Shown here: piece by piece, positions 23,666-36,484 of the stretch
Layout: each line of letters begins with the position of its first letter
How positions within the stretch are numbered: position 1 is the stretch's first letter
Source: Cannabis sativa
Taxonomy: Eukaryota; Streptophyta; Magnoliopsida; Rosales; Cannabaceae
NCBI RefSeq assembly: GCF_029168945.1
Contig: NC_083602.1
Coordinates: forward strand, 27,329,323-27,393,322
Length of the DNA stretch: 64,000 nucleotides
Direction: 5' to 3'
Made by a program: the position numbers and the translations under genes
The notes under the pieces: generated by a model
Database searches by the model: none
What the model was told of the DNA's origin: nothing
Seen by the model: only the letters and a program-made list of their open reading frames with translations

Positions 23666-26600
23666 TTGAATCAAGGTAAAGCTTGCCACTTGGTACAATC
23701 ACCTGCCAAACATCCAAGGATGATGAATTTACAATTGACTTTTACAGAAGACGACGCCAGACATGTTCACTTCCCTCATAATGTTTCTTTGGTAATAGAG
23801 GCTCAAATAGAAAATAAAAGAGTTTCCAGAATCCTCATAGATAATGGAAGCTCTGTGAACATCATTTTTAAAGGAGCCTTCCAAGCCATTAGTCTGGTGG
23901 AAGCCAATCTGCTACCATGCACAATCCAAATGTAAGGTTTTAATGGAGGCACATTGATTCCCATGGGGAAAATACAACTTTTGATGAAAATAGATGGGGA
24001 AGTTCCCGAAAGCATTGTTGTATTAGTAATAGTTGATTGCCTTACTACTTATAATGCCATTCTGGAAAGACCATTTTTAATGAATTTTGGAGTATTGACA
24101 TCCATTTGACATTTTTGCTTAAAATTCCCCAACAATACTGGAAGAATAAGGACAATTAGAGGAGATCAAAAAAGTACGTGAAGTTGCTACAACGTTTCAA
24201 CTAGAATTGTACTCATGGTCCAGGAAGGAAATAACTCTAATGTCTAAACATCTTCCTAGCCAACGCTTGGGGTGGTCTAAGAAGGTGAACTTGATCCACG
24301 AATTGGCATGGAACATGTTAATAGATGATGGAGATCCCACCAAGGTTATCCGAGTAGGGAAGAACCTGCCTCCAGTAGTGAGGGAAAAGATTGTTTCCAC
24401 ATTCAAGGAAAATAGTGATGTGCTAGCCTGGAATCATTTTGATATGACCAGCATTAGTCCCCATGTTATATGCCATGCAGTAAACATAGATCCCAATGCG
24501 GAACAAGTCTGACAAAAGCAGAGACCTCTAGATCTAGCGAGGTTGGAAGCAATAAAAATAGAGTTACACAAGTTGATAAACATTGACTTCCTTAGGGAAG
24601 CTCTATATCCCATATGACTTGCAAATCTGGTTCTGGTCCCAAAGCCTAATGGGACATGGAGAATGTGTATAGATTTCACAGATCTAAACTAAGCTTGGCC
24701 AAAATACTATTTTCCACTTCCACACATTGAGCAGATGGTTGATGCTACCTCAGAAAATCAACTCTTAACGTTCATGGATGCGTACACCGGCTACAACCAA
24801 ATAAAAATACATCTGGCTGATCAGGAGTGTAGCAATTTCCAAACTGACAAAGGAATCCACAGTTACAAGGTCATGCCAATGAAATTGAAAAATTCCAAAG
24901 CCATTTACCAACGAATGGTGAATAAATTGTTCAAGAATATTTTGGAGAAGAATATGGATATTTACGTCAATGACATGCTGGTAAAATCAAAACCCTTCGA
25001 GAGCCATCACAAAGATTTAGAAGAGGCCTTGACATGATCTAAGAGTACAAAATGAAGTTGAACCTTAAGAAATGCACTTTTCGAGTTTCTTCATGGAAAT
25101 TCTTGGGTTTCATAGTCAGTTCTTAAGAAATCGAGGCGAACCCGGAGAAAATTAACGCTCTTCTGGACATGCCTTCACACAAAAAATAGAAAGATGTCCA
25201 GAAGTTGACTGGAAGAATAACAACAATTAGCAAATTTGTCTCCAAATAAACGAATAAGTGCATACCGTTCTTCAACATACTTTGAGGACACAATAAATTT
25301 GAATGGACAGCAGAATGTGAAACAACCTTCTAGTAACTAAAAGAACATCTAGTAAAGACTCCAATACTGTCTAGACTAGTTGATGGACAGTCGTGGTTCT
25401 TGTACTTGGCAATGTCACATCATGCCATAAGTGCCACCTTAGTGCGAGAAGAAGGAAACAACTTCTAGTATATTATGTAAGCAAAAGACTATTGTGCACG
25501 GAGTCAAGATATCCTATGATTGAGAAGCTTTCCTTTTGCTTACTAATTGCTTCACGGAAGTTAAGACCATACTTTTAGGCTCACGCCATAAGGGTACTAT
25601 CCAACCACCCTCTTCGTTAAGTACTGCAAAAACTGAAGTCGCTAGGAAAACTCCTGAAGTGGGCAATGGAATTGAGTCAATTCGATATACAATATCAACC
25701 CAGAATTTTAATTAAAGGTCAAGCCTTAGCTGACTTTATTGTGGAATGTATAGGGATAAATGATGATCCTGAAATGTCAGTCCCGGAGAGAGAAATCTGG
25801 AAGATATATGTATACGGAGCATCCAACAAAAAATGTTCTAGAGACAAAATCATTTTAATATCTCCACAAAACCTCCAACTTGAAAGTGCACTTCATTTCG
25901 AGTTTGGAGCTTCCAACAATGAAGCTGAGCACGAGGCTATTATTGCTGGTTTACAACTAGAAAAAGAGGTTGGCACCAAACACATTGAACTCTACAGTGA
26001 TTCACAGCTTGTAGTCAACCAAGTATTCGGGAAGTACTACACAAAAGGAGAAAATATGGCTAGTTACGTAGTAAAAAATCAAGAGCTATTGTAATATTTT
26101 AAGCATTATTCTGTGAAGCAAATCCCAAGGGATAAGAATGCTTTTGTAGATATGTTTGGCAAAATTAGCAAAAAACTCAGATATAGAGAAATACAGACTA
26201 GTCCCCATCACACATCTGATCACTTCAAACACAGAAACACTGGGGTATTCGACATCAATCACTTGACCTCCTGGATGGCTCCAATATTCAAGTATCTAGA
26301 AACAGGTACACTTCTAAAGGATAGGGCTGCTTCGTGGAAGATCTAGTATCAGGCCCCCAAATACGTGATCATCGATGGGAAACTATACAGAAGAGGATTT
26401 TCAATGTCGTCTCTAAGGTGCATAGTTGGAACAGAGATAAGTGTTGTCATGAATGAAGGATTTTGTAGAGATCACACATTTGGACCCAGTCTTTCTAAGA
26501 AAATCATTTGTCAAGGCTACTTCTGGCCTACCATGAAGAAGGATTGCACTGAGTACCCCCATAAATGTAAACAATGCCAATATTACTCGAAAGTTCCAAG

Positions 26601-27438
26601 AGCCCCACCAACGGATAAAACCCCTCATGAACATTCCTTGGCCCTTCGTTGTATGGGGAATAGACTTAGGGGATCACTTCCAACTAGAAAGGGAGGAGTC
26701 TAATTCGCCATTGTTGTTGTTGACTTTTTCACTAAATGGGTGGTAGTTGAACCCGTGAACATAGTGACTTCCAAGAAAGCCCTAGACTGTATATTAAGAA
26801 TATAGTGTGTAGATATGAACTTCCTGACAAGATAGTGTCTGATAATAGAAAGTAGTTCAATAGTGATCAAATCAATGACTTTTATGACAAACATGGAATT
26901 ATCAAAAGCTTTTCTGCTGTGGCCAGACCTCAAGCAAGCTGACAAGTGGAAACCATTAACGAAATTATAAAGACTACCTTAAAAAAGAAGCTTCATGATT
27001 GCAAAGCACACTGGCCAGAAGAACTCCAATGAGTTCTTTGGGCCTATAAGACCACTGAAAGAACTTCTACAAGCCACACTCTGTACTTCATGACCTATGG
27101 ATGTGAGACTGTAATCCCAATTGGATCCACAGTGAAAAATTGAATCCTTGGATTTAATTAAGGAGCTTCGAGAGCAGTCCCAGGTCCAACTCTAGATGTA
27201 TCAAAACAAAATTGCCAGAAATTTTAACTCTAAAGTTAAGAGCAAAAAATTCAAAATCAGCGACCGTGTTTTGAAAAGAGTATTTCTAGCCTCTCAAGAG
27301 CTCGGAGTGGGAATCTTAGGACCATATTGGGAAGGTCCATATGAAGTTTTAGAAAAAATTGGTGATGAAACTAATCATTTAAAACGACTAGATGGAACGA
27401 GAAACCCAAGGGCATGGAATGCTGACCACCTGTGCTGA
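23666..27438 (+). pseudogene. pol: Tat-clade Pol relic (PR-RT-RNH-aRNH-INT)
   Basis: Domains follow in order. The aspartic protease has D-N-G-S-S at about 23840. The reverse transcriptase (about 24500-25080) reads Y-V-N-D at 24963-24974, so the second metal-binding Asp of the YVDD box is Asn. RNase H lies at about 25390-25740. A second, archaeal-type RNase H (25795-26160) keeps E-A-E-H-E-A and the D-S-Q motif. The integrase (26380-27000) has an HHCC-like zinc region and a D-N core. The integrase C-terminus (27196-27438) has the W-E-G-P-Y motif and ends in TGA at 27436. Many stops and shifts break it. It once copied and integrated element DNA and is now dead by mutation of the catalytic box as well as truncation. 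Confidence 0.85.
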
Positions 27439-28489
27439 TACCATCAGTAAATTGAGGGTGGTCAGGTTCCTTTTTGTTTGTCTTTACTTTTTATTTTAGT
27501 ATATAATTTCCATACACGCCTCATGGCATGAAGTCTTTAAATAATTGAAGAAGTTTTCATTTCATATTCGGTCTTTGAAAGTTCTACCATTTAACAAGTG
27601 ATCAAAAGTCTCAACTATTAATCACTTGGGGGTAGCATATATTATATTGTTATATAAATAGTTTCACCTCTTTCGTAAGAAATAGAAAAATTAAATCCTC
27701 AAGTATAAGAGTAGGGAGTATAGCCTGAATTTTGAACCCTAGGGAACTGGAAGTAAGCCACAACCTTATTATATTTGAAATTAATCTAGCGTTTAACCAA
27801 GTATAAGAGTAGGGAGTATCACCTAAAATAGGAATCTTAGGGAACCGAAAGAAAGCCACTACCTCATTATACTTGGAATCAATTTTAACATATGAACAGT
27901 TAATTCGGGTTAACTTAAAATAAAAGTTCAAGCTTCATGATTAACTTAGGTTAACGCAATTAAAATATTTAAGCTACTTAAATGTAATAATTAAATTAAT
28001 TTAATTAAATATTTAAGCCCTGAAAGCAAGTAGTAATTAACAAGAAAGGTATAATTCTAAAATAATTAATTAGCTCAAGTTAATTGATTATTTAAGTTCT
28101 AAAAATATTTTAAGAAAAACACTTTCAAATATTTTTATTCAAAACAAGTTAATACCAAGGTTCAGGCCATTGGAATCACATTCTAAAGAATGCAAATGAT
28201 TTTTTGAAAAAAAATATGTAAGTCTAAGCATTTCAAATCTATAGGTTCAGGCCTTTGGAACCAGAAACTCATAAGGCTGGAAGCATTAAACTTAGCAAAT
28301 TCTATAGATTAAAATGAAAATATCTAAGGAGTTTATTAAATAGTACTACGTACTTGAAAACCCCACGGCAAGGGTATAAAATATTGTCTCTACACACATG
28401 AAAGGTGGGACCCTTGTCCCCTAAAAGACAAAAAAATATGTGATAAAGTTGTTGAAAAAAGGCAAGAATGGTTAAGGCTACACTGGATC
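27439..28489. other. AT-rich spacer between Tat pol and the antisense gene
   Basis: About 1 kb without coding signals separates two converging genes. It contains a 98 bp tandem duplication (27700-27893) and a second pair of short similar blocks around a TTCAGGCC motif (about 28160 and 28246). Confidence 0.65.
27700..27893 (+). repeat. Two-copy tandem repeat, period 98 bp
   Basis: CAAGTATAAGAGTAGGGAGTA starts both units (27700 and 27798). The copies differ by scattered substitutions. It lies in the 3' non-coding part of the old Tat element. Confidence 0.8.
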
Positions 28490-29362
28490 CTTTGGCAGTT
28501 GGTTATCTTCAGTTTGAGCATCAGATAAGAGATCCAAAATTGTAGAGTTGGTTGAGAGAGGAACATCAGAGGCTCAAAGAGTAGAGTCATCCAAGATGTC
28601 TGCTTCCTTCAGTGCCGAGATCTGAGGCATTAGATCATCCCTATCTTCAGCATCCAAGAGGTCTATTACACATTTGTCGTGTTGCCAGATATTGTACATC
28701 GAGTAGACAAGGGCCAGTTTCAGATCATTGGAGGTCTGGGCTTCCTGCTCTTGCTTTTCTAGGATTACCTACTGGTGTTGTCCCTTTAGGCCTAATTTGT
28801 CTCCCTCTAACTGGATGACCTCCTTTTGGGACTCTTCATAGGCTTTCCCAAATGAATCCAATTTAGTGTCAGCCTCCTCAGCCCTTTGGATAGCCTTTTT
28901 CTCACCTTTCTCCACCTTTTGCTATAACTCCTAATGCAGCTTAACCTTTCTCTATAGAGTAGTTTCCGTAATGAACTTGTCATTTATGATTTCAACATGT
29001 TTGTCATACTCTCGAGAGAGGATGGTAAGCTTTTGGTCTTTTTATTGCATGTCCAACTTTGCCTGCTACGAATCAGCTTCAAGGTCTTTGACTTTTGTGA
29101 GAGCGACAGAATGTAAATCCTTATACTTATCTCCACGCTCGCTCTCCATGTTGGTTGCCATCTTTTTGGGAGTTAGGGCCCTGTGCAAAGATTCAATCAC
29201 TCTTTGCTTTATGATAGCCTCCATCTTGGTATTGGTTTTACCTAGAGCATTAACAACTTCCTCCCTGTTTTGATGAGCATTTTCATGTTCCACCCTCAGC
29301 ACATTAAATTTGTAGGCTAGTAGGTTGACCATGGAGTAGTTCCTCTCTGCTATTAGGCTCAC

Positions 29363-29443
29363 CTTTGAAAAGTAAAGTGCAAATTAATTAAACCATTGGG
29401 AGGTGCAAAGTGTTTATTAAAATTAAAGGAAAGTCAAACTTAC
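29363..29443 (-). other. Predicted intron in the decayed antisense gene
   Basis: On the minus strand the 81 nt start GTAAGT and end TTTTCAAAG. Removing them joins two open frames in phase 0. It indicates that this antisense frame was expressed as a spliced mRNA of its own. Confidence 0.65.
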
Positions 29444-30305
29444 AACATTGGCCTGGGTCATCATAGCATCTGCTACGTAGATTGGATCCCTGCTCACCAT
29501 CATGGCAAACTTGTTAGCTCCGAGCCTATAACTTGTAGTAGCACTCTGATCCAACACATCAGCTAGAAATGGTGATACATCAATTCCAACCCGAGGATGG
29601 AGCCTCTCTATCATTTCAACTCTGTTTGTAAGGGCAGGGTAAGGCTAATCCCATTTGTCATAATCAGCGAATTCAGCGTTACGTCTCGTGGAGATACTAC
29701 TGGTCAGTTTCTTCTTTTCTTTGTATTCGATACTACACCTTTTTTGGTAGAACTGCTCAACCTCCAAGCAAGCATTGTCTCATGCTGTCACCGACAAGGG
29801 GCTAATAATAAGGTTGAAAGGCGCTAGAGGAAACGAAGGTAAATCAGTTCTCTCCCTAGACAGCTGAGTAGCAATAGCTAGAATGATCTCAGATGTCGGG
29901 GGTGGAGGAGGAGGATCCTGACTATCCCTTGTAGTTTTGGTGTTTTGTCTAGGCAGCCTTTTGCCATCAGATACATCAAATCTCTTCCAAGACTGAGATA
30001 CCACAACCTGCCTCCTTGAAGTTGTCGATTGTATGACCTTCTCCTTGGTCTCCACGCTCACCTTTTGTTTGCCCCATCATTTGAGGAACCTCGCCATTTC
30101 TTATTGATCACGATTGGTTTATCGTAATCAGAGTTGTCCCCTCCAGAGTTCTCAAAAGGAACTTCCCTCAAAGGTTGCATGATCAGAACGTGTGCAGTCA
30201 GATTGATGATATAAGTAGACAAGCCATCTGTTCTTGGTGCCTTGAAGTAGCCTCTGTATTCAAAGCTGGAGGTACTGGCTACTGAGATCGGCTCTCAGAA
30301 GCTTA

Positions 30306-30724
30306 GAGGCTGTTTGGCTTTACAGTTTAAAAACTATCAGGAGTCGTTTGGCAAAAATTTTAAAAACTGTTTTTTAAAAATTGAGTTTTAAAAAACTAGA
30401 AAACAGAAAACATCAAAAATATTGTTTTCAATTTTCAAAAAACAGATTTTTTTTTTGTCTAACATATTATATTTTATATTTTGCTCACATACTCGGATCC
30501 TAGACCCAAAACCATACCCGAACCTAGACCCGGATGGGTTAATGTCATGGTATGGTGCTAAAATATTGATTTTTTTTTTCGTAAGAAAAAATCTAAAAAC
30601 AGATTTTAAAAATTTTTGCCAAACACCATTAAATTTTTAAAAATGACAAAAAACTGTTTTCTATTCTCACTTATAAAAACACAACTTTAAAAACTGAAAA
30701 CTGAAAATACAGCCAAACAAACTC
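30306..30724. mobile_element. PIF/Harbinger (Tourist)-like MITE
   Basis: A 419 bp element has imperfect terminal inverted repeats: GAGGCTGTTTGGCT at the left and, reading inwards from the right end, GAGTTTGTTTGGCT. It is flanked by TTA on both sides (30303-30305 and 30725-30727). The 3 bp TTA duplication and the TGTTTGG-type ends fit Tourist-like MITEs. It encodes nothing and sits in the decayed antisense gene. A hAT origin is less likely because no 8 bp duplication is seen. Confidence 0.75.
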
Positions 30725-31424
30725 TTAGCTTTTCTTGCCCTTGTCACTGCCTTTCTTGGCGATCTCCCAAAATTTGTCAAACTTGGACTGGATGTTGCCC
30801 AAGAATCTGTTTAGTAGCCCCATCTTCAAGGTTTCTAGTTGATCTGCGCAAAATAAACAAAATTTCAATAAAACAAGGCCATGGTAAAAGATATGATTTT
30901 CATAGCAAATTATCATGTAAGACATCGGGAGCATCCAAATTATTAATTTTAGCATAATTGACTTTCCCCCTAAAAAAAAGAATAATGTCTTCCCAACTTA
31001 AGTTAGTCTCGTGCTAAAAGAAGCCTGGGAAGTAAATTTTACTAAATGCATCCACTCTAAAATGATGGTGAACTAGTGGAACGAAGTGATTGGGATTTCT
31101 TACAATGCAATCTACTTTATCTATATACTTACTACAAGGATATCTACGATGATCTAAGTTTAAGAAGTATGGAGCCCTAATAATATGAAAGGGTGTCTCA
31201 CCACTACCCGAAGTGCTCCCTCCCAGAGCACCTTCATTCTGCACTACCTCCTTGAATCTGATAGTGACTTCCTCAACGTCGCTCAGTCTTTTTGGGAATT
31301 GTCTCCTCCAATCCGCGAGCCATTGCTCATCGACCTTTACTACCTTTAAGGTCTCTTTAGCAATTATGACTACAATAGCCTCCTTAACCTCATCCAAATC
31401 CCCTCAGAGAGCTTCGTAATTGTC

Positions 31425-32400
31425 ATTATGTAAATAATTGTATTAGGCAAATTATACTAGTTTAACCTATTTAAAATTGAATAGCAACATAATTAATTTT
31501 GACATAGATGAATTTTTTTTTCAATAGATAATTTTGAAATTAATTTAAAAAAATACACTTAGTTTAATGAATTTTTTTTTCTATTAAACTAATTTGAATT
31601 TTTTGACATTTAATTAAATAATAAAATTATTTTAAGTTGAATTTTATTCAAAGATACTCAGTAATTTTATGTATATTTAATTAAGAAAAAAAATTATGTT
31701 TAAGTTGAAAATTTTAATTAATTTTAGATTAACTTAAATTAGAATTATTTTCAGGATTTTATTTTAGTTTTTTAAATTTCAAAATACATATTTATATATA
31801 TTAGAATTTCAATTTTTTTTTTTTTTGAAAAATAGTAAGTTGATTTTTTTTTTAAAATTAATTTTAATCAACTTAAATTAGATATTTTTCATTCATAATT
31901 AAAATAAAATAGTTTAAGAGAAAATAAATTTTATTTTAATGACCTTTAATAAGGATATTCAATCTTCATAGTGAGTTTTACATGGTTATTGTTTCTAATG
32001 GGATCTCAAGGCGCTTTGTTGTCCCCATAATAGATGATCAACCATTAGACAATTTGACAAAATAAAATCTCGAAAGATAAGTATTTTATAAATTTTTTTC
32101 TAGTAGACTCATCCCTAAAGATGACTGCTTAGAAATTATTTATTAATATGAAATAATAGTAGAAGTTCATGAAATAATGACCTTGACTCTTGCCTAAACG
32201 GGATAACGTCAGTTTTATATTTTGATCGAATAAAAAGTTGCTAAAATGCGTTCATTTTAGAAGAGTTGACCACTCTATTTAACTTATGATATCTTAGAAT
32301 CTTGCCTAAACGGGACACTATATATCAAGTAGTTAAAAACCTTGAAATATAATTGAGATATGTATGTTTTGTATTTTTTCATGTCCTTATTTCATGATAA
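31425..32400 (+). mobile_element. Fragment of the Copia-family leader
   Basis: This AT-rich stretch matches parts of the leader of the Copia element (about 6795-8690) in the same order and strand. The matches include TAGTTTAACCTA and AGCAACATAAT at the start and the two TGCCTAAACGGGA-type boxes (about 32198 and 32310) at the end. It is about half the length because the AT-rich middle is reduced. It has no LTR at either side, so it is a truncated copy. Confidence 0.75.
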
Positions 32401-33574
32401 ATGTTAACAATTATTAGAATTACTTAGAGCTTAGAGCTTTTATTTCTCATGAGAATCACTAGGTTAATTAGCTAAGGAAGAGATCTCAAATTCTAGAGAG
32501 AGAAACTAGAGATATGCTCTGACCATATAGAGACCTTTTAGAATCGTAAAAATGATCTTATATGAGCCTCCTATTTATAGGAATGGAGGTCCATTAAAAT
32601 AATAATAATATATTACAAAATTATAGAACATTTTGGGAATATTCCATCTAGAGTGATTTTGATTATGGATCGAGATGCTCAATTTTGACTACAGATTATG
32701 TTTACCCAAATACTGATCCCAGTGACGTGGACGTTAATGTTTGACACATGGCAAGAAGGAAACATCCTAGAGTTGAGTAGTCCTAAGTCATAGCAGTCAA
32801 CCAAGGTGGGATCCTTAGCCTTGCACCCAAGTTAACACTGAGAACTCCTAAATGGGTGTTTGGATCCCGCCAAGTTATTTTCTACTCACCATCCTTCAGT
32901 ATTCTTATAAAGACCACATAATTTTAATATGATAAATTAGCAGATAATTAGGGCTTGATTATGAAATTAGATTTCTAAATATAATTTATGAATTTATGGA
33001 GATTTATTTGAATTCCAAGTGTGTTATGTATGCTATATATGAAATTTTTACGTTTTTTATATTTTATGCTAACAACATTGGAACGCGACGCTTGGCCAAT
33101 AAAATCACATTTTCTTGTGATCTAGTATTTTAGTAATAGTAGGGCAACCTGGATAGACATTGGGATTGTCAGGAATATTTGGGATTTTAGAAACTACCAA
33201 ATTATCCTTAGGTGGTAAGTTGCCTTTTGGCTTAAGCAAGGACAAAATGGTCGTTTGCCATTTATTATATTTTTTTCTTGTAGTGATTTAATTTATTTGA
33301 GTAATCTGAATTTATTGTATTAGATAACTATGTTTTCTCTCATTTATCAAAAATTAAAGAAAACACACTTATCACATTCTTTCTTAAGTTTAAGTTAGTT
33401 TTCCTTGCATGATTTCAAGATTAGGGTTCTGTGATATTGAAGGGTGTTTGAAATTGTGCTCCAAAATTTAAATGATGTTGCTTGTGTTGATTTAGAGCTG
33501 TTTGGTGGCTTGGTGATGTGTTTGGTCAAGGTTTGAGCTTTAGAGCTCAAACTTTGGTCTTCAATGGTGATTTG
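32401..33574. other. LTR-like fragment and unclassified DNA
   Basis: About 160 bp (32699-32870) resemble the start of the old Tat LTR at 17440-17600, sharing the block ATGTTTGACAC. On the minus strand, 32400-32690 looks like an LTR promoter, with TATAAATAGGAGGC (about 32569-32582) followed by a TC-rich leader. The remainder (32880-33574) shows no gene. The shared block may be the 3' LTR start of the 17440 element or a common LTR module. Confidence 0.45.
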
Positions 33575-34466
33575 TGTTGGAATTATTTTACCAGGATCTA
33601 GATTTACTAACAAGTATGTTATTAACATCCTAAACATGAACTTCTAAAACGATATGACATAAACACATATAAAGTATCAGGAACCTTACAGTGGCTGCAT
33701 CGGAATATAATGTCTCCTTCCACTCAGATCTCTAACCCTTGTATCCTTTCTGTAGCAGAGTATCACCAAGATCTGAGTCTGAATCTCCTTCTCTTGAAAC
33801 TGGATTCTTCACAGCCTTACACACTATGATTGAGTACCACTTGATGTGTGTGGGCACTCACTCTTTTTACTATGAGGCTTCGATTTTGAAGAGAGGAAGA
33901 TAGAGATAGGGTTTCGGCTAGGGTAGTGAAGGAGGCTTGAAATTTTTACTGAAGGAATGAGATGCATCATCTTTTCCCTTTAGCCATCCCTACCTATTTA
34001 TAGGAAACCACTTAGGGTTAGGTTAGATTCAATTAGCATTAAAATAATGGAAAAATAAAGTGGCGAAACCCTTGCAAAGTGGCCGGCCATGGATTGTGTG
34101 CCCCACTTTGCAATTTTGCCATTTTTCTCATTTTTCATCTTATTTTCTTAAAAATGCCATTTTTCTAATTTAACCACTTAAATGCCAATTCTAATTATTT
34201 AATAACTAAAATTAATTATTAAATAATATTGTCATTTAACATATTTATTAAGTATACTTAACAAAGTCTTTTAATTATCAAATAAACCTTAGAATCTCTT
34301 TTCTTCACAATTAAGCCATTGCTTAGTGAAAATTCATAAACTAGACATAGTCTAATTTTAGAATTATAATTGATTAATCAAAATTAATTAACCGAGTCTT
34401 ACAAGTAGTATTGTCTCAACTAGTATGGGGACCATGGGCCTATATACCTGAGCTTCCAATAAGCAG
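33575..34466 (-). repeat. Truncated Copia-family LTR, minus strand
   Basis: TGTTGGAATTATTTTACCAGG at the left is the reverse complement of the Copia LTR end. Similarity then runs, reversed, to the 'cttattggaagctc' block at 34466, the middle of a full LTR. The 5' half of the LTR is absent, and chromovirus pol DNA abuts directly. The opposite orientation to the LTR at 35538 rules out pairing with it. Confidence 0.85.
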
Positions 34467-34467
34467 C

Positions 34468-35537
34468 TATGGATAATGCATCCTCATGTCAGACTCTAGT
34501 TCCAATGTGGCTTCCTTCACCTTGCTATTTCTCTTGAGTACCTTAACCAATGTTATGGTGTTGTTCCTCAGAATTTTATCTTTCCTATCGAGAATTTGAA
34601 CTGGTTATTCCTCATAAGATAAATCTAGTTGTAGTTCTAAGGTGTCATAACTCAGGACATGGGTTGGATTTGATATATACTTACTTAGCATTAATACATG
34701 AAATACATTATGCACTGCGGACAATGCTTGATGTAAGCCTTTCCAGTATCTCAAATGGTCGTGTAAACCTAGGGGACAATTTGCCCTTCTTGTCAAAACA
34801 TTTAACACCCTTCATGGGTGAAACACATAGGAAAAAATAATCTCCTACCTTAAACTCTATATTTTTGCGTTTATGATTTGCATAGCTCTTTTTCCTACTT
34901 TGAGAAGTAAGAATTTGAGCCTTGATCTTTTCAACAGCATCATTGCTCCTCTATACTGTCTCTAGACCTAGATATTTCCTTTCTCTAGTTTCATCCCAAT
35001 GAATCGGAGAACAACATATCTTGCCATACAACATCTCATACGGAGCCATCCCTACAGTAGCTTGTAACTATTATTAAAGGAGAATTCTATCAATGGCAGA
35101 TACTTGCTCCAGGAACCTTCAAAGTGCATAACATAAGCTCGTAACATATCATACAACATTCGTATTGTCCTCTCAGACTGGCCATCGATCTGAGGATGAA
35201 AAGTTGTAATTAATTTTAGCTTTGTACCCATGACTTTTTAAAAACTCTTGCAAAACTTATAAGTAAATTTGGGATCTCTATCTGATACAACTGACTTTAG
35301 AACTCCATGGAGATTAACTACTTCCTTTACATACAATTCTACATACGGATACACTGTATAGGTTGTCTCCACTGGTGAAACGTGTGCTAACTTGGTAAAA
35401 CAGTCTACAATCACCCATATCGAATCATACAATCCTTTGTTTCTAGGCAATCCCACCTCAAAATCCATAGCAACATTTTCCATTTCTATTTAGGAAGGGT
35501 CAAAGGTTGTAGCAAACCTACAGGTCTCTGATGTTCA
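34468..35537 (-). pseudogene. pol: 3' end of a chromovirus pol (integrase and C-terminal part)
   Basis: On the minus strand the fragment gives an integrase core (35483-35238: M-D-F-E-V-G then D-R-D-P-K-F, the first two metal-binding Asp positions). It then gives the C-terminal region (34808-34605, with V-H-N-V-F-H-V and Y-E-E-type motifs) and a chromodomain-like end near 34470. It parallels the second chromovirus at 45624-46883 piece by piece. Stops and shifts break it. Its right end at 35537 is cut within the integrase by the Copia LTR, so the rest of the gene should lie beyond that insertion. Confidence 0.85.
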
Positions 35538-36468
35538 TGTTAGGATTTTAAGCCCTAAATAAAACGTATTTTAATATAATCAGATTTACTAATTAATAAA
35601 AGATCAGAAATTATTTTATGTTGTATGGTTCACATTATTACTTTCATGATTATATGTTTAAAATATAAATTCTATTAAATCATGAACATATAGTTATTCA
35701 TGATTATAGTGTTCTCTACACAATGGAAAATAATCATAATTATATGCTTCAAAGTATTTAGTCCCATCATATTTTAGTGCACTAGATTTACGCTAACGTG
35801 ATAATCATTGACAAAGTTTGCTTACACAATGAGATGTGGAATGTCCTTTGTAGGGCATTAGCAAAGTATTTTAGTATCGGATGTATTATGTATACATTGA
35901 ACTGGGGTGATATTGATAGTAGAAATGATGTCATAAACTTACTATTATGTTCTTTTCTAAGTCAATATCACTTAGTTAATCTTAGATCAATAGATCTTAA
36001 TCCTGGGGTGGTTAGGTTCTGGCTTAAATGTATTATATATGTTCTTTGACTTGTTCGTTAAAGCTGACCAAATAGATCGACCCCATACTTACATCTTGGG
36101 AGCATGATAGTACAATTGAGTGGGAGCGCTAATCATAGATATCGAATCTATAGATGCTATAACTATTAGAAGTGAAGCGATGGTTTCCTTAAAGCATGGC
36201 TTAATGCGATAAATGATGGAGCACTCATTTCAGTAATTATATTAGTTTACTAAAATATCATTTACAAGTAGCTAAGTATTTTAAGGATAAAATACATTGA
36301 AGGGTAGAACTGTAAATTTGTCCCTACTCGTTGTAGATCATCTATACAGAATTTTTGATTATTTAGATTTAAACAATGGATAATTTATAGCGTATCTATA
36401 CTTGTTATAGAGCGCTTTATATAATCAGGAGTGCGATTCTGAATCTACAGTTGAGTCAGTACGAATTA

Positions 36469-36484
36469 ATAAGATAGAGAATTT
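36469..36484. repeat. Target site duplication of the LINE, left copy
   Basis: ATAAGATAGAGAATTT occurs here and again at 37809-37824, an exact 16 bp match flanking the LINE. Long duplications of this size are typical of target-primed LINE insertion. Confidence 0.93.

Larger units (their letters stand above)
28490..31397 (-). pseudogene. Decayed antisense gene of the old Tat element
   Basis: Minus-strand frames line up as a spliced gene. A 5' part (31397-31014) contains W-L-A-D-W-R-R-Q-F-P. A short exon (about 30846-30728) follows an acceptor-like TTTGCGCAG. Another part lies at about 30290-30065, and a basic/Pro-rich part at 30061-29780. An exon ends in A-N-V at 29444, then comes an 81-nt GT-AG intron (29443-29363, GTAAGT to CAAAG), with the frame kept in phase 0. 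Next is a coiled-coil exon from 29362 (E-x-x-N-A-H-Q-N-R-E-E-V) and an acidic tail near 28620. Several stops, and a 419 bp MITE, interrupt it. The function is unknown. The layout matches the antisense gene at 49927, though I see no clear residue-level match in the 5' part. Confidence 0.6.
20606..31424 (+). mobile_element. Old Tat-clade Ty3/gypsy element with antisense gene, 3' LTR missing
   Basis: The order is LTR (20606-21393), primer site, gag relic, protease, reverse transcriptase, RNase H, second archaeal-type RNase H, integrase, a 1 kb spacer, and a decayed gene on the opposite strand (28490-31397). The second RNase H and the antisense gene are hallmarks of the Tat group (Ogre/Retand relatives). 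All coding parts carry stops and frameshifts. The right end is lost where Copia-family DNA begins at about 31425, so no 3' LTR or target duplication can be checked. Confidence 0.75.
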
